Source: Burkholderia gladioli
GTDB lineage: Bacteria > Pseudomonadota > Gammaproteobacteria > Burkholderiales > Burkholderiaceae
Length of the DNA stretch: 64,000 nt
Assembly (NCBI RefSeq): GCF_000959725.1
Contig: NZ_CP009323.1
Span: 930,001-994,000, forward strand
Direction of reading: 5' to 3'
Part shown: one piece after another, positions 1-7,502 of the stretch
Position numbering within the stretch: the stretch's first letter is position 1
Layout of the letters: every line of letters starts with the position of its first letter
Program-made: the position numbers and the translations under genes
Notes under the pieces: model-generated
What the model was told of the DNA's origin: nothing
The model's database searches: none
The model's input: only the letters and a program-made list of their open reading frames with translations

Positions 1-1
1 C

Positions 2-88
2 CAGAGCCATATGGGCCGCCATTTCAAGGCGATGTTCGGCATGACGCCGGGCACCCTGGCCGCGCGACGGCGCGCAGGAACGTTCTAG
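2..88 (+). CDS. C-terminal end of an AraC-family transcriptional regulator (partial)
   Basis: An open frame runs in from the left edge and stops at TAG 86-88. The last 28 residues contain MGRHFKAMFGMTPGTLAARR, which matches the end of the second helix-turn-helix of AraC/XylS regulators (the F-K-x-x-F-G-x-T-P-x-x-x-R signature). Ligand and targets cannot be judged because the sensor domain lies outside the window. The acetyltransferase gene that follows in the same direction is 60 bases away and could be a target or simply a neighbour. Confidence 0.75.
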   Translation, partial: QSHMGRHFKAMFGMTPGTLAARRRAGTF

Positions 89-148
89 ATCGCGAGGCCG
101 CGCGGGCGCTAAGGTTCACGGCATTCTCCACCGTCGAACCAGGACATC

Positions 149-676
149 ATGTCGTCTTCCGCCACACCGCTCCCCCCCGCCGCGCCGCGCATCGTCGCCT
201 TCGAACCTGCACATGCCGAACCCGCCGTCGCGCTGATCCTGCATGTCCAGAACGTCGAGGGCGGGGTCGGCATCCCCATCAAGGACCAGCCCGACCTGCT
301 CGACATCCCCGCTCACTACACCGCGACCGGCGGCGGCTTCTGGGTCGCCCTCGATGAAGCCGGTCGGGTGGTCGGCACCATCGCCCTGCAGTTGAAGGGC
401 CAGGGCATCGCGGTGATGAAGAAGTTCTTCGTCGCGGCCGACTGGCGCGGCGCCGATCGCGGCTGCGCCGCGCGCCTGTTCGGGACCTTGCTCGCGCATG
501 CGCGGCAGGCCGGCGTCTCGACCATCGTGCTCGACACGCCCGCTGTCTCCACACGTTCGCACGCCTTCTACCGGCGCGAGGGTTTCGTGCAGATCGCCGC
601 TCACGAAGTGCCCGTCAAATACGATTTCCCCGATCGCAACTCGCTGTTCTTCCGGCTCGATCTGGCGCCACGTTGA
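149..676 (+). CDS. GNAT-family N-acetyltransferase
   Basis: This 175-residue protein has the layout of a GCN5-related acetyltransferase. A beta-strand reading GGGFWVALDEAGRVVGTIAL is followed by the acetyl-CoA loop region (DWRGADRGCAARLFGTLL, a somewhat degenerate R/Q-x-x-G-x-G/A motif near residues 98-115). The usual C-terminal LDTPAVSTRSHAFYRREGF segment then closes the fold. It should move acetyl from acetyl-CoA to an amine; the substrate is unknown. The ATG is preceded by AGGA at about eight bases, which supports this start. A long gap separates it from the MFS gene downstream, so it is probably not in an operon with it. Confidence 0.85.
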   Translation: MSSSATPLPPAAPRIVAFEPAHAEPAVALILHVQNVEGGVGIPIKDQPDLLDIPAHYTATGGGFWVALDEAGRVVGTIALQLKGQGIAVMKKFFVAADWRGADRGCAARLFGTLLAHARQAGVSTIVLDTPAVSTRSHAFYRREGFVQIAAHEVPVKYDFPDRNSLFFRLDLAPR

Positions 677-865
677 GACGAGGGCGGCTCGTCGATGGCG
701 TGCTGCCTAAATCGGCCAGCGCACGCATTCGCCCGGCGGCGCCTCGCGACGGCCAGCGTGATCGGGGCCATCCGGTCCGCGTAGCCATCGTCATTGGATG
801 GCACGAGCTCGCGCTCGACCTTCCCGCCGGCTGGGCAAGCCAGCATGACGGCCCGGCATTGGAAA

Positions 866-900
866 TGAATTGAGCTCAACGTTACGTTGAACATAATTCA
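866..900. promoter_or_regulatory. Concentric inverted repeat, candidate operator of the downstream MFS gene
   Basis: Within the 316-base gap 677-992, inner arms TCAACG (876-881) and CGTTGA (885-890) and outer arms TGAATT (866-871) and AATTCA (895-900) share one centre at position 883. A further TTGAGCTCAA palindrome overlaps at 870-879. The stretch is A+T-rich against a G+C-rich background and lies about 95 bases before the MFS start, as expected of a repressor site. The rest of the gap shows no gene. The cognate regulator is unknown. Confidence 0.45.
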
Positions 901-992
901 TTAATTCCAGGGCGTTTCGGCGCTACGATCCGCCGCTTGGGCCCCCGCCTCGCGCGAGGCAGGCCCCCTCCACTCGCCGAACCCGCTGCCCC

Positions 993-2228
993 ATGTCCAC
1001 CGCTTCCGCCATCGCCGACGGCCCGAGCCGCCCCGTCGTCGCGCCGTCCCCGGCGCACACGCGCCGCGCCCTGTTCGCGCTCGGCGTGGGCGGCTTCGGC
1101 ATCGGCACCGGCGAATTCGTGATCATGGGCCTGCTGCCCGACGCGGCGCGCGACCTGGCCATCACGATCCCGCAGGCCGGCCACCTCATCAGCATCTACG
1201 CGCTCGGCGTGGTGATCGGCGCGCCGCTGCTGGCGATCCTCGGTGCGCGCTGGCCGCGCCGCAGCCTGCTGGTCGGGCTGATGCTGGTATTCGCGCTCGG
1301 CAACCTGGCCAGCGCGATCGCGCCCGGCTTCGGTTCGATGGCGCTGGCGCGGCTGCTGACCGGCTTTCCACATGGCACCTACTTCGGCGTGGCTGCGCTG
1401 GTCGCCGCCGGCCTGGTGCCGCGCGAGCGGCGCACCCAGGCGGTGGCGATGGTGCTGCTCGGCCTGACGCTGGCCACCCTGCTGGGCGTGCCGGTGGTGG
1501 CCGCGATCGGCCAATGGTTCGGCTGGCGCTGCGCGTTCGCGATCGTGGGCGCGATCGGCGCGCTGACGGCCCTGCTGGTCTGGCTGTGGGTGCCCTTCGT
1601 GCCGGGCAACGCGCAGGCCAGCCCGCTGCGCGAGCTGGGCGCGCTGCGCCGCCGGCAGGTGATCCTCACGCTCGGCATCGGCGCGATCGGCTCGGGCGGC
1701 CTGTTCTCGGTGTTCAGCTACGTGAAGCCGACCATGACCGAGCTGGCCCACCTGCCCATCGCGCTGGTGCCGGCGGTGCTCGCGCTGTTCGGCTTCGGCA
1801 TGGTGACCGGCAACCTGGCCGGCTCGCAGTTCGCCGACCGCGCGCTAGAAAAGACCATCCGCTGGACCCTGCTATGGGGCGCGTTGGTGATGGGCGCCTA
1901 TACCTTCACGGCGCACAGCATGCTGCTGGCACCCTTCAACGTGCTGCTGATCGGCACCCTGGTGGCGCTGTCGGCGACGCTGCAGACGCGCCTGATGGAC
2001 GTGGCTGGCGACGCGCAGACGCTGGCCGCCGCGCTCAACCACGCGGCCTTCAATATCGCCAATGCGCTGGGCGCCTGGCTCGGCGGCCTGACCATCTCGG
2101 CGGGGCTCGGCTGGTCCTCGACCGGCTGGGTGGGCGCGCTGCTCGCGCTGGCCGGCATCGCGGTGCACAGCTGGGCGCTCGCCGACCAGCGTCGGCGGCC
2201 GGCGCCGCAGCCCTCCCCCCGGCACTGA
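993..2228 (+). CDS. MFS transporter, AraJ/YdhP-like drug:H+ antiporter (DHA1)
   Basis: The 411-residue protein is almost entirely hydrophobic with about twelve membrane segments. Features are MGLLPDAARDL after the first helix, the loop GARWPRRSLLVGL in place of the usual GxLADRxGRR motif A, and LLTGFPHGTYFG, which is characteristic of the AraJ/YdhP subgroup. It sits in the inner membrane and probably exports sugars, arabinoside-like or drug compounds; the substrate cannot be read from sequence. A conspicuous nested palindrome (866-900) precedes it. The heme-binding-like gene follows 62 bases later in the same direction and could be co-transcribed. No clear Shine-Dalgarno is seen at this ATG. 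Confidence 0.88.
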   Translation: MSTASAIADGPSRPVVAPSPAHTRRALFALGVGGFGIGTGEFVIMGLLPDAARDLAITIPQAGHLISIYALGVVIGAPLLAILGARWPRRSLLVGLMLVFALGNLASAIAPGFGSMALARLLTGFPHGTYFGVAALVAAGLVPRERRTQAVAMVLLGLTLATLLGVPVVAAIGQWFGWRCAFAIVGAIGALTALLVWLWVPFVPGNAQASPLRELGALRRRQVILTLGIGAIGSGGLFSVFSYVKPTMTELAHLPIALVPAVLALFGFGMVTGNLAGSQFADRALEKTIRWTLLWGALVMGAYTFTAHSMLLAPFNVLLIGTLVALSATLQTRLMDVAGDAQTLAAALNHAAFNIANALGAWLGGLTISAGLGWSSTGWVGALLALAGIAVHSWALADQRRRPAPQPSPRH

Positions 2229-2290
2229 CCCGCCAGCCCCGGACCATCGCCGCCGCCCGAACCGATTCCTACGTCATCCGAACCATCGCC

Positions 2291-2704
2291 ATGCTGCCAC
2301 TCGATCACGCCAATGCCCTCATCGCCGCCGCGACGCACCACGCCCGCGAACACGGCCTGCCGCCGGTCTCGGTGACGGTGGTCGACGCGACCGCCTACCC
2401 GGTCGCCTTCGCGCGCATGGACGATTGCTTGCTCGGCGCGATCGACGTGGCCTACCGCAAGGCCCGCACCGCCGCGCTGTTCCGCGCCGACAGCGTCGAG
2501 GTGGGCGCGAACTTCCAGCCCGGCGGCCCCGCCTACGCGCTCGAGAACACCAATGGCGGCCTGATCGGCTTCGGCGGCGGCGTGCTGCTGCGCGACGCGC
2601 AGGGCCGCGTGCTCGGCGCGATCGGCGTATCGGGCGCGAGCGCCGAGCAGGACCAGGCGATCGCCGAGGCCGCCGCGCGCGCGCTCGCGGCGCTCCCGTC
2701 ATGA
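2291..2704 (+). CDS. GlcG/HbpS-family heme-binding-like protein
   Basis: At 137 residues this matches the GlcG/HbpS (DUF336) fold. It opens with an N-terminal helix of the type LDHANALIAAATHHAREHGLP, then SVTVVDATAYPVAFARMDD, a K-A-R-T-A-A-L-F helix, and the glycine-rich C-terminal GGGVLLRDAQGRVLGAIGVSG followed by an acidic helix (EQDQAIAEAAARAL). Members bind heme or small ligands and often lie beside oxidoreductases or transporters. Here it trails an MFS gene by 62 bases. No signal peptide is visible, so a cytoplasmic location is likely. The role in this organism is not known. Confidence 0.85.
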   Translation: MLPLDHANALIAAATHHAREHGLPPVSVTVVDATAYPVAFARMDDCLLGAIDVAYRKARTAALFRADSVEVGANFQPGGPAYALENTNGGLIGFGGGVLLRDAQGRVLGAIGVSGASAEQDQAIAEAAARALAALPS

Positions 2705-3023
2705 AGCCCGCCGCGGCCTGCCCGTCCCGCCCGCCCTGCGCGGCCGAGCGCGATCGCCACGGCGATCCGGCGCCGGCACGCCCGCCGCGCCCCGACCCGC
2801 GCCCGCGCCCGGCGGCGATCACCCCGCGTCGCGCGGCCGGCCACGCCGAAGTTGGTGCACGCCACCTGGGAATGGCCACGGCCGTCGCCGCGGCGTGCGA
2901 GGCGGGCGACGGCCATGCGCATTCCACCGCTCGTCGCGATTGACTTCCGATGAACGGCCCTCAAGAATCTGACGGGCAAGCGCGCGGCAACGCGCGCAAC
3001 CGTCCGTCCCCGAGGACACCACC
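2705..3023. other. Intergenic region without a convincing gene
   Basis: This 319-base stretch is very G+C-rich. An open frame starting at the ATG that overlaps the previous stop would encode only a Pro/Arg-rich polypeptide typical of spurious frames. A long imperfect hairpin is visible, with arms GGCCGTCGCC (2880-2889) and GGCGACGGCC (2905-2914) flanked by GGAAT/ATTCC, and no T-run. It may end transcription of the upstream pair in a factor-dependent way. GAGGA just before 3024 is the ribosome binding site of the next gene. Confidence 0.5.
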
Positions 3024-3950
3024 GTGCCCACCTATAGCCGCAACGACCTGGCCACGCTGAATGCGTTCAGCGTGATCTGCCGCCGCAAAAGTTTCCGGCT
3101 TGCCGCCGCGGAACTGGGCGTGACCGCCTCCGCCCTGAGCCACGCGCTGCGCGGCCTGGAGGAGAAGCTCGGCGTGAAGCTGCTGAACCGCACCACGCGC
3201 GCGATCTCGCCGACCGATGCCGGCGCCGCGCTGGTGCGCGGCCTCGATCTCGGCTTCGAGCATATCGAGGGCGCGCTGGCCGAGCTGTCCCAGTTCCGCA
3301 ACACGCCTTCGGGCCTGATCCGCCTGAACGTGCCGCGCGACGCCTCGCAACTGCTGATCAGCCCGATCCTGGGCCGCTACCTGAACCGCTTTCCGAAGTC
3401 GCAGATCGAGGTGGTGGTCGACGACGGCATGGTCGACATCGTCAAGGGCGGCTTCGACGCCGGCATCCGCTACGGCCGCAGCGTGCCGCAGGACATGGTG
3501 GGGATTCCGCTCACGCCCGATCTCGAATGGGTGCTGGCCGCCTCGCCCGACTACCTGCGCCTGCACGGCACGCCGCGCGAGCCCACCGAACTGCTCGCCC
3601 ATTCCTGCATCCGCATGCGGCTCGGCGACGAGTCGCTCTATCAATGGGAGCTCGGCACCGGCAAGCGGGCCTGCCGGATCGACGTGCCGGGCCGCGTGAT
3701 CCTCAACGAGACCGATGCGGTGGTGGAGGCCGCGCTGGCGAGCGTGGGCATCGCCTACTGCCTGAAGCAGCGCATCTCGCGCCATCTCGAGAGCGGCCGG
3801 TTGTTGCTGGTGATGTCCGACTGGGCGCCGCCCGTCGAGCCCTTCGTGATGTACTACCCGAGCCGCCGGCAACTGTCGGCGAGCCTGGTGCATCTGGTGC
3901 AGATGATCCGCGAGGACCACGGCCTGCCCGAGTTCAAGCGGCCGGGCTGA
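3024..3950 (+). CDS. LysR-family transcriptional regulator
   Basis: This is a 308-residue LysR protein starting with GTG, with GAGGA at good spacing. The N-terminal winged helix (residues about 5-65) reads DLATLNAFSVICRRKSFRLA, then VTASALSHALRGLEEKLGVK and LLNRTTRAISPTDAG, a close match to the LTTR consensus. It is followed by a co-inducer domain with the INVPRDA-like opening strand. The SFRLAAAELGVTASALSHAL helix is the subgroup with Ser rather than Gln in the recognition helix. Its target may be the upstream transporter/GlcG pair or a distant operon. A strong intrinsic terminator follows (3991-4027). The neighbour downstream is convergent. Confidence 0.92.
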   Translation: MPTYSRNDLATLNAFSVICRRKSFRLAAAELGVTASALSHALRGLEEKLGVKLLNRTTRAISPTDAGAALVRGLDLGFEHIEGALAELSQFRNTPSGLIRLNVPRDASQLLISPILGRYLNRFPKSQIEVVVDDGMVDIVKGGFDAGIRYGRSVPQDMVGIPLTPDLEWVLAASPDYLRLHGTPREPTELLAHSCIRMRLGDESLYQWELGTGKRACRIDVPGRVILNETDAVVEAALASVGIAYCLKQRISRHLESGRLLLVMSDWAPPVEPFVMYYPSRRQLSASLVHLVQMIREDHGLPEFKRPG

Positions 3951-3990
3951 GGCGCCCCGCGATAGCGACACGTCCTGGCAGTTCCCTTGG

Positions 3991-4027
3991 CCGCCGCTGC
4001 GAGTCATCTCGCCGTGGCGGTTTTTTT
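3991..4027 (+). terminator. Rho-independent terminator of the LysR gene
   Basis: CCGC...GCGAG (3991-4003) pairs with CTCGC...GCGG (4008-4020) around the loop TCAT, and seven T follow directly (4021-4027). It ends the plus-strand LysR transcript before the convergent PhnD-like gene. Confidence 0.85.
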
Positions 4028-4183
4028 ATCGGCGGATCAAGCGACGATGGAAGTGCGAGCGCACAGCAAGACGAGGGCGCGCGCCTGTGGACAAGCCTGC
4101 GATGACAGCAAACTCGTCAGCACATGCCGGCGCCAGCCGGCAAACGCTGTGGAAAACCACCGAACGCGCGCGCCTGTGCCGCT

Positions 4184-5008
4184 TCAGGCCAGCACCGGAT
4201 AACCCAACGCCGTCGCCTCCTCGGCGAAGCGAGCGATGGTCTCGTAATCGGCGGGCGCGAGCCGTTCGAAGCGCAGCAGGCGCAGCTCGCGCGCGCGGGC
4301 CGGGTCCGCAGCGAGCGCCGTATCGAGCGCCTCGCGCAGCTTCGCGACCTGCTCCCCGTCGAGCCGGCGCGAGGCGATCAGCGGCAGGCCCGGCGCGCTC
4401 GCGGTGGCGCCGATCACGCGGATCGCATCGAGCCGCTCGGGCAGCGCGTCGCGCAGACAGGCAAACGTCACGCAATCGATCGCCGCGCAATCGGCCCGGC
4501 CCGCGGCCAGCGCCTCCAGCACCTGGCGATGCGAGCCGAAGGCGGTGGCCGAGGCGAAGAAACGCTCGCCGCGCGCAAACGGCGCGACGGCATGACGAAA
4601 TGCATTCATGCCGCTGTGCGAATCCTCGCCGTTATAGGCGGCGCGCAGGCCGCGGCAACCGGCCAGCGTGGTCGCGCCGCCGGCATGCGCGGCGGCCGAC
4701 ACCACCAGCCAGCTCGAATAACGCGCGCCTTCGCAGCCCTCGACGTCGAACACCGGGGTCGCCACCAGATGCGTCAGCGCATCGAGCCCGAGCATGCGGA
4801 ACGGGTAACCGCAGGTCTGCGACAGCAGCAGGTCCTCGCGGCGCCACAGCGGCAGCAACTCGCCGAAGGGCTCGCCGAGCAGTTCAACCCCGCGCGGGCC
4901 ACCCGCGCGTGCGAAGGCCGCCAGCGTGTCAACCAGCAACGCGCGCCAGGCCGCGCCCAGGCGCGGCGTGACGTTGTACATCGGCAACCCGGCGACCCAC
5001 TGGCTCAT
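4184..5008 (-). CDS. PhnD-like phosphonate/phosphite-type substrate-binding domain protein, no signal peptide
   Basis: The 274-residue protein resembles the periplasmic-binding-protein-like domain of PhnD. It has an N-terminal MYNVTP strand, the hinge segments LLLSQTCGYPFRM and YNGEDSHSGMNAFRHAV (residues about 75-150), SATAFGSHRQVLEALAAGRADCAAIDCVTFACL, and the late GLPLIASRRLD strand. Unlike true PhnD it begins MSQWVAGLP and has no signal peptide or lipobox. No ABC permease or ATPase is nearby. It therefore probably acts in the cytoplasm, or it is an orphan receptor needing another export route. It is 18 bases downstream of the porin gene on the same strand and may be its transcriptional partner. 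Confidence 0.75.
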   Translation of the reverse strand: MSQWVAGLPMYNVTPRLGAAWRALLVDTLAAFARAGGPRGVELLGEPFGELLPLWRREDLLLSQTCGYPFRMLGLDALTHLVATPVFDVEGCEGARYSSWLVVSAAAHAGGATTLAGCRGLRAAYNGEDSHSGMNAFRHAVAPFARGERFFASATAFGSHRQVLEALAAGRADCAAIDCVTFACLRDALPERLDAIRVIGATASAPGLPLIASRRLDGEQVAKLREALDTALAADPARARELRLLRFERLAPADYETIARFAEEATALGYPVLA

Positions 5009-5026
5009 GCGTTTGCACTCCCGATA

Positions 5027-6127
5027 TCAGAAGACGTGACGGATGCCCGCGCGCCCCACCGCCTGCTTCTGGTTCGACGAGGGATTGAAGCCGGCGATCT
5101 GCGCCACCGCCGCGTCGCCCGCCGCCTTCTGGTAGGCGCCCATCACATAGACCGTGGTGCGCTTGGACAGCGCATATTCTGCGCTCAGGTTGAACTGATT
5201 GTATTTCGGCACGCCGCCGGTGGCGTGATCGCGGCCCGTGGTGTAGGTGTAGCCGGCCGACAGCGTCAGCGCCGGGGTAGGCGTGACGATGGTCGAGATC
5301 TCGTAGTTCTGGAAGGTGGCATCGTGGCCGGCGCTGCCCTGCTGGAAGTTGGTGTTGGTGAAGTCCACCAGCAGCTTGACGATCGGCAGCACCTGGTAGG
5401 ACGCGCCCACCCCGAACACCTTCTGCGCGCGCGCCCCGTTCAGGTAGTCGCCGTAGATCGCGTTGGTGAAGCCGGGATAGTTCTGGTAGCCCTGGGTCGA
5501 GACGCCGGGATTGTTGATGCGCAGGTAGCCCACGCCGAAGCCGAACGGGCCGCCCGCGTAGCTGGCGCCGACGCTGAAGGTGGCGTTGTCGGAGAAGCGC
5601 CCCGGCTGGCCGCCGAACGCATAGAGCCCGCCGAAGGTGAAGCCGGCCAGGGTCGGGCTGCGGTACTTGACGGCGTTCGCGATCGGGAAGCCGTTGTCGG
5701 TGTTGTCCATGTCGTTCGGGTGAGCGAAATAATAGCCCCCGACGTTGCCGTTCAGCGTGAAGGGCTCGACGAAGTCGACGATCGAATCCCATTGCCGGCC
5801 CAGCGTGAGCGTGCCGTAGCGGGTGTTGCTCAAGCCCACGTAGGCATTGCGCGAGAAACCGAGCCCGCTGCCCAGCCGCCCCGAGTTGATGTCGAAGCCG
5901 CTTTCCAGGCGGAAGATCGCCGAGGTGCCGCCGCCCAGGTCCTCGCCGCCGCGCACGCCCCAGCGGCTGCCGGCCGTCACGCCCGAGGCAAGCTGCTGCA
6001 GGTGGTGGCCCTGCACGTTGCTGACGAAGTCGACACCGTCCTCGACGATGCCGTAGAGCGTGATGCTGCTTTGCGCATGCGCGCCGGCGGCCGCGGCCAG
6101 CGGCAGCGCGAGCAGGATTCTCTTCAT
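5027..6127 (-). CDS. Gram-negative trimeric porin (OmpC/OmpF-like, Burkholderia type)
   Basis: The 366-residue precursor starts with the signal peptide MKRILLALPLAAAAGAHAQS, and the mature protein opens with SSITLYGIVEDGVDFVSN, the hallmark of betaproteobacterial porins. It has the conserved VRGGEDLGGGTSAIFRLE and TLTLGRQWDS strands and ends with Phe (GIRHVF), the signal for BAM-dependent insertion in the outer membrane. An in-frame extension upstream to 6208 exists, but only the ATG at 6125-6127 gives a proper signal peptide. It lets small hydrophilic solutes diffuse. It diverges from the osmoprotectant-type binding protein gene. The PhnD-like gene follows closely on the same strand. Confidence 0.93.
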   Translation of the reverse strand: MKRILLALPLAAAAGAHAQSSITLYGIVEDGVDFVSNVQGHHLQQLASGVTAGSRWGVRGGEDLGGGTSAIFRLESGFDINSGRLGSGLGFSRNAYVGLSNTRYGTLTLGRQWDSIVDFVEPFTLNGNVGGYYFAHPNDMDNTDNGFPIANAVKYRSPTLAGFTFGGLYAFGGQPGRFSDNATFSVGASYAGGPFGFGVGYLRINNPGVSTQGYQNYPGFTNAIYGDYLNGARAQKVFGVGASYQVLPIVKLLVDFTNTNFQQGSAGHDATFQNYEISTIVTPTPALTLSAGYTYTTGRDHATGGVPKYNQFNLSAEYALSKRTTVYVMGAYQKAAGDAAVAQIAGFNPSSNQKQAVGRAGIRHVF

Positions 6128-6484
6128 TGTGGATGACCCGTTGTTGGAGTGGATTGAAGGTCGTGTCGACGGACGGCCGACTATAAGGATGCCTTGGCAT
6201 CGTGGCAACCAAGGAATTCCGGATTGGTTTTACGGTTTTGCTGTTGGACGCGACGCCGGTTTCCTCGTCGATGCCTTACCCGGCGGGCCTCCGCCGGGTA
6301 AGGCATGCCGCTAACGAAATGCGGCCTTTCCAATCTCCGGGCCCGTGATAAGCAAATGCGAATCCGTTGATTGGTCGCATGGCGACGATTCGCTAGAGTT
6401 CCCATTTCGTCGTGATCACCGCGGACCACGCCGCTCGACAGGCGCGGCCGACCATCGGGCATTGAGAAGGAATCCGAAACCAAG
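6128..6484. promoter_or_regulatory. Divergent control region between porin and glycine-betaine-type binding protein genes
   Basis: The 357-base region must hold the promoters of both divergent genes. A plus-strand candidate is TTGGTC (6371-6376), a 17-base spacer, and TAGAGT (6394-6399). AAGGA lies about 14 bases before the ATG at 6485. In the middle sits a perfect 16-base inverted repeat (6271-6306), listed separately. No small gene is seen. Confidence 0.45.
6271..6306. repeat. Perfect 16-bp inverted repeat with 4-base loop
   Basis: ATGCCTTACCCGGCGG (6271-6286) is followed by GCCT and then by its exact reverse complement (6291-6306). Neither side has a T-run, and the element lies upstream of two divergent genes, so it is not an ordinary terminator. 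It could be an operator, an insulating hairpin or a dispersed palindromic repeat. Confidence 0.8.
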
Positions 6485-7417
6485 ATGAACTCATCCCCCA
6501 CGCTGCGCCTCGCCGCCTTCTCCCTGCTGGCCCTCGCCGCCTTCGGCCCCGCCCTGCCCGCGCAGGCCGCCGCGCCGATCGTGGTGTCCTCGAAGATCGA
6601 CACCGAGGGCAGCCTGCTCGGCCAGTTGATCGCGCAGTCGCTGAAGGCGCACGGCCTGGCGGTGACCGACAAGATCTCCCTGGGCACCACGCCGATCGTG
6701 CGCAAGGCGCTGACCACCGGCGAGATCGACATCTATCCCGAATACACCGGCAACGCCGCGTTCTTCTTCAACAAGGCCGACGACCCGCTCTGGCGCGATG
6801 CCGCCCGCGGCTACGCCGCCGCCCGGCAGCTCGACTACCAGGCCAACCACCTGGTCTGGCTCACGCCGGCACCGGCCAGCAATACCTGGGGCGTGGCGCT
6901 GCTGGCCGGGCTCGCGAAGGCCAACCACCTGCGCAGCTTCAGCGACTTCGGCAAGTGGGTGACGGCCGGCGGCAAGGTCAAGCTGGTCGCCTCGGCGGAG
7001 TTCGTGAACAGCGCCTCGGCCCTGCCCGCCTTCGAGAAGACCTACGGCTTCAGGCTCAAGCCGGATCAGCTGCTGGTGCTTTCCGGCGGCGACACCGCCG
7101 TCACCATCAAGACCGCGGCCAGCCAGACCGACGGCGTGAACGCGGCGATGGTCTACAGCACCGACGGCGCGATCGAGTCGGCCGGCCTGGTGGTGCTCGA
7201 CGACGACAGGAAGGTGCAGCCCGTCTATGCGCCCACGCCGGTGATCCGCGAGGCGGTGCTGAAGGCGCATCCCGAGATCGACGGCATCCTCAAGCCGGTG
7301 TTCGCCAGCCTCGACCTGAAGACGCTGCAGACGCTCAACAACCGGATCCAGCTCAACGGCGAGCCGGCCGCGGGCGTGGCCGCGCAGTATCTGAAGGCCA
7401 AGGGTTTCGTCAAATGA
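6485..7417 (+). CDS. Glycine betaine/choline-type ABC substrate-binding protein (OsmF/YehZ-like), orphan
   Basis: The 310-residue protein has a signal peptide (MNSSPTLRLAAFSLLALAAF...PAQAAA). The mature part has the quaternary-amine receptor pattern: IVVSSKIDTEGSLLGQLIAQ, the hinge GTTPIVRKALTTGEIDIYPEYTG (residues about 75-97), and LSGGDTAVTIKTAASQTDGVNAAMVYSTDG. It should bind betaine, choline or a similar compatible solute in the periplasm. The usual osmFVWX permease and ATPase genes are absent here, so it either serves a transporter encoded elsewhere or has another job. It lies next to a porin gene in opposite orientation. The fatty acid desaturase gene follows after 85 bases. Confidence 0.88.
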   Translation: MNSSPTLRLAAFSLLALAAFGPALPAQAAAPIVVSSKIDTEGSLLGQLIAQSLKAHGLAVTDKISLGTTPIVRKALTTGEIDIYPEYTGNAAFFFNKADDPLWRDAARGYAAARQLDYQANHLVWLTPAPASNTWGVALLAGLAKANHLRSFSDFGKWVTAGGKVKLVASAEFVNSASALPAFEKTYGFRLKPDQLLVLSGGDTAVTIKTAASQTDGVNAAMVYSTDGAIESAGLVVLDDDRKVQPVYAPTPVIREAVLKAHPEIDGILKPVFASLDLKTLQTLNNRIQLNGEPAAGVAAQYLKAKGFVK

Positions 7418-7502
7418 GTTCGGGCGCCGGCGAGCGGCGTGTCGTGATCCAAGCCGGCGTGCCGCGTCGCGGCCGTCGCCCGTTCCACCATCTCGTCACG
7501 AC

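Noticed and set aside
2869..2924. Long imperfect hairpin after the GlcG-like gene as a terminator
   Set aside because: Arms are strong but there is no T-run, and comparable hairpins arise often in DNA of this composition; it is noted only inside the intergenic entry.
2701..2943. Short open frame whose ATG overlaps the stop of the GlcG-like gene
   Set aside because: Its product is Pro/Arg-rich with no recognisable fold, as expected from frame shadows in high-GC DNA, and no ribosome binding site stands before it.
4124..6136. Long plus-strand frame of about 670 codons opposite the PhnD-like and porin genes
   Set aside because: It is Arg/Gly/Ala-rich and antisense to two genes with clear homology and signal sequences.
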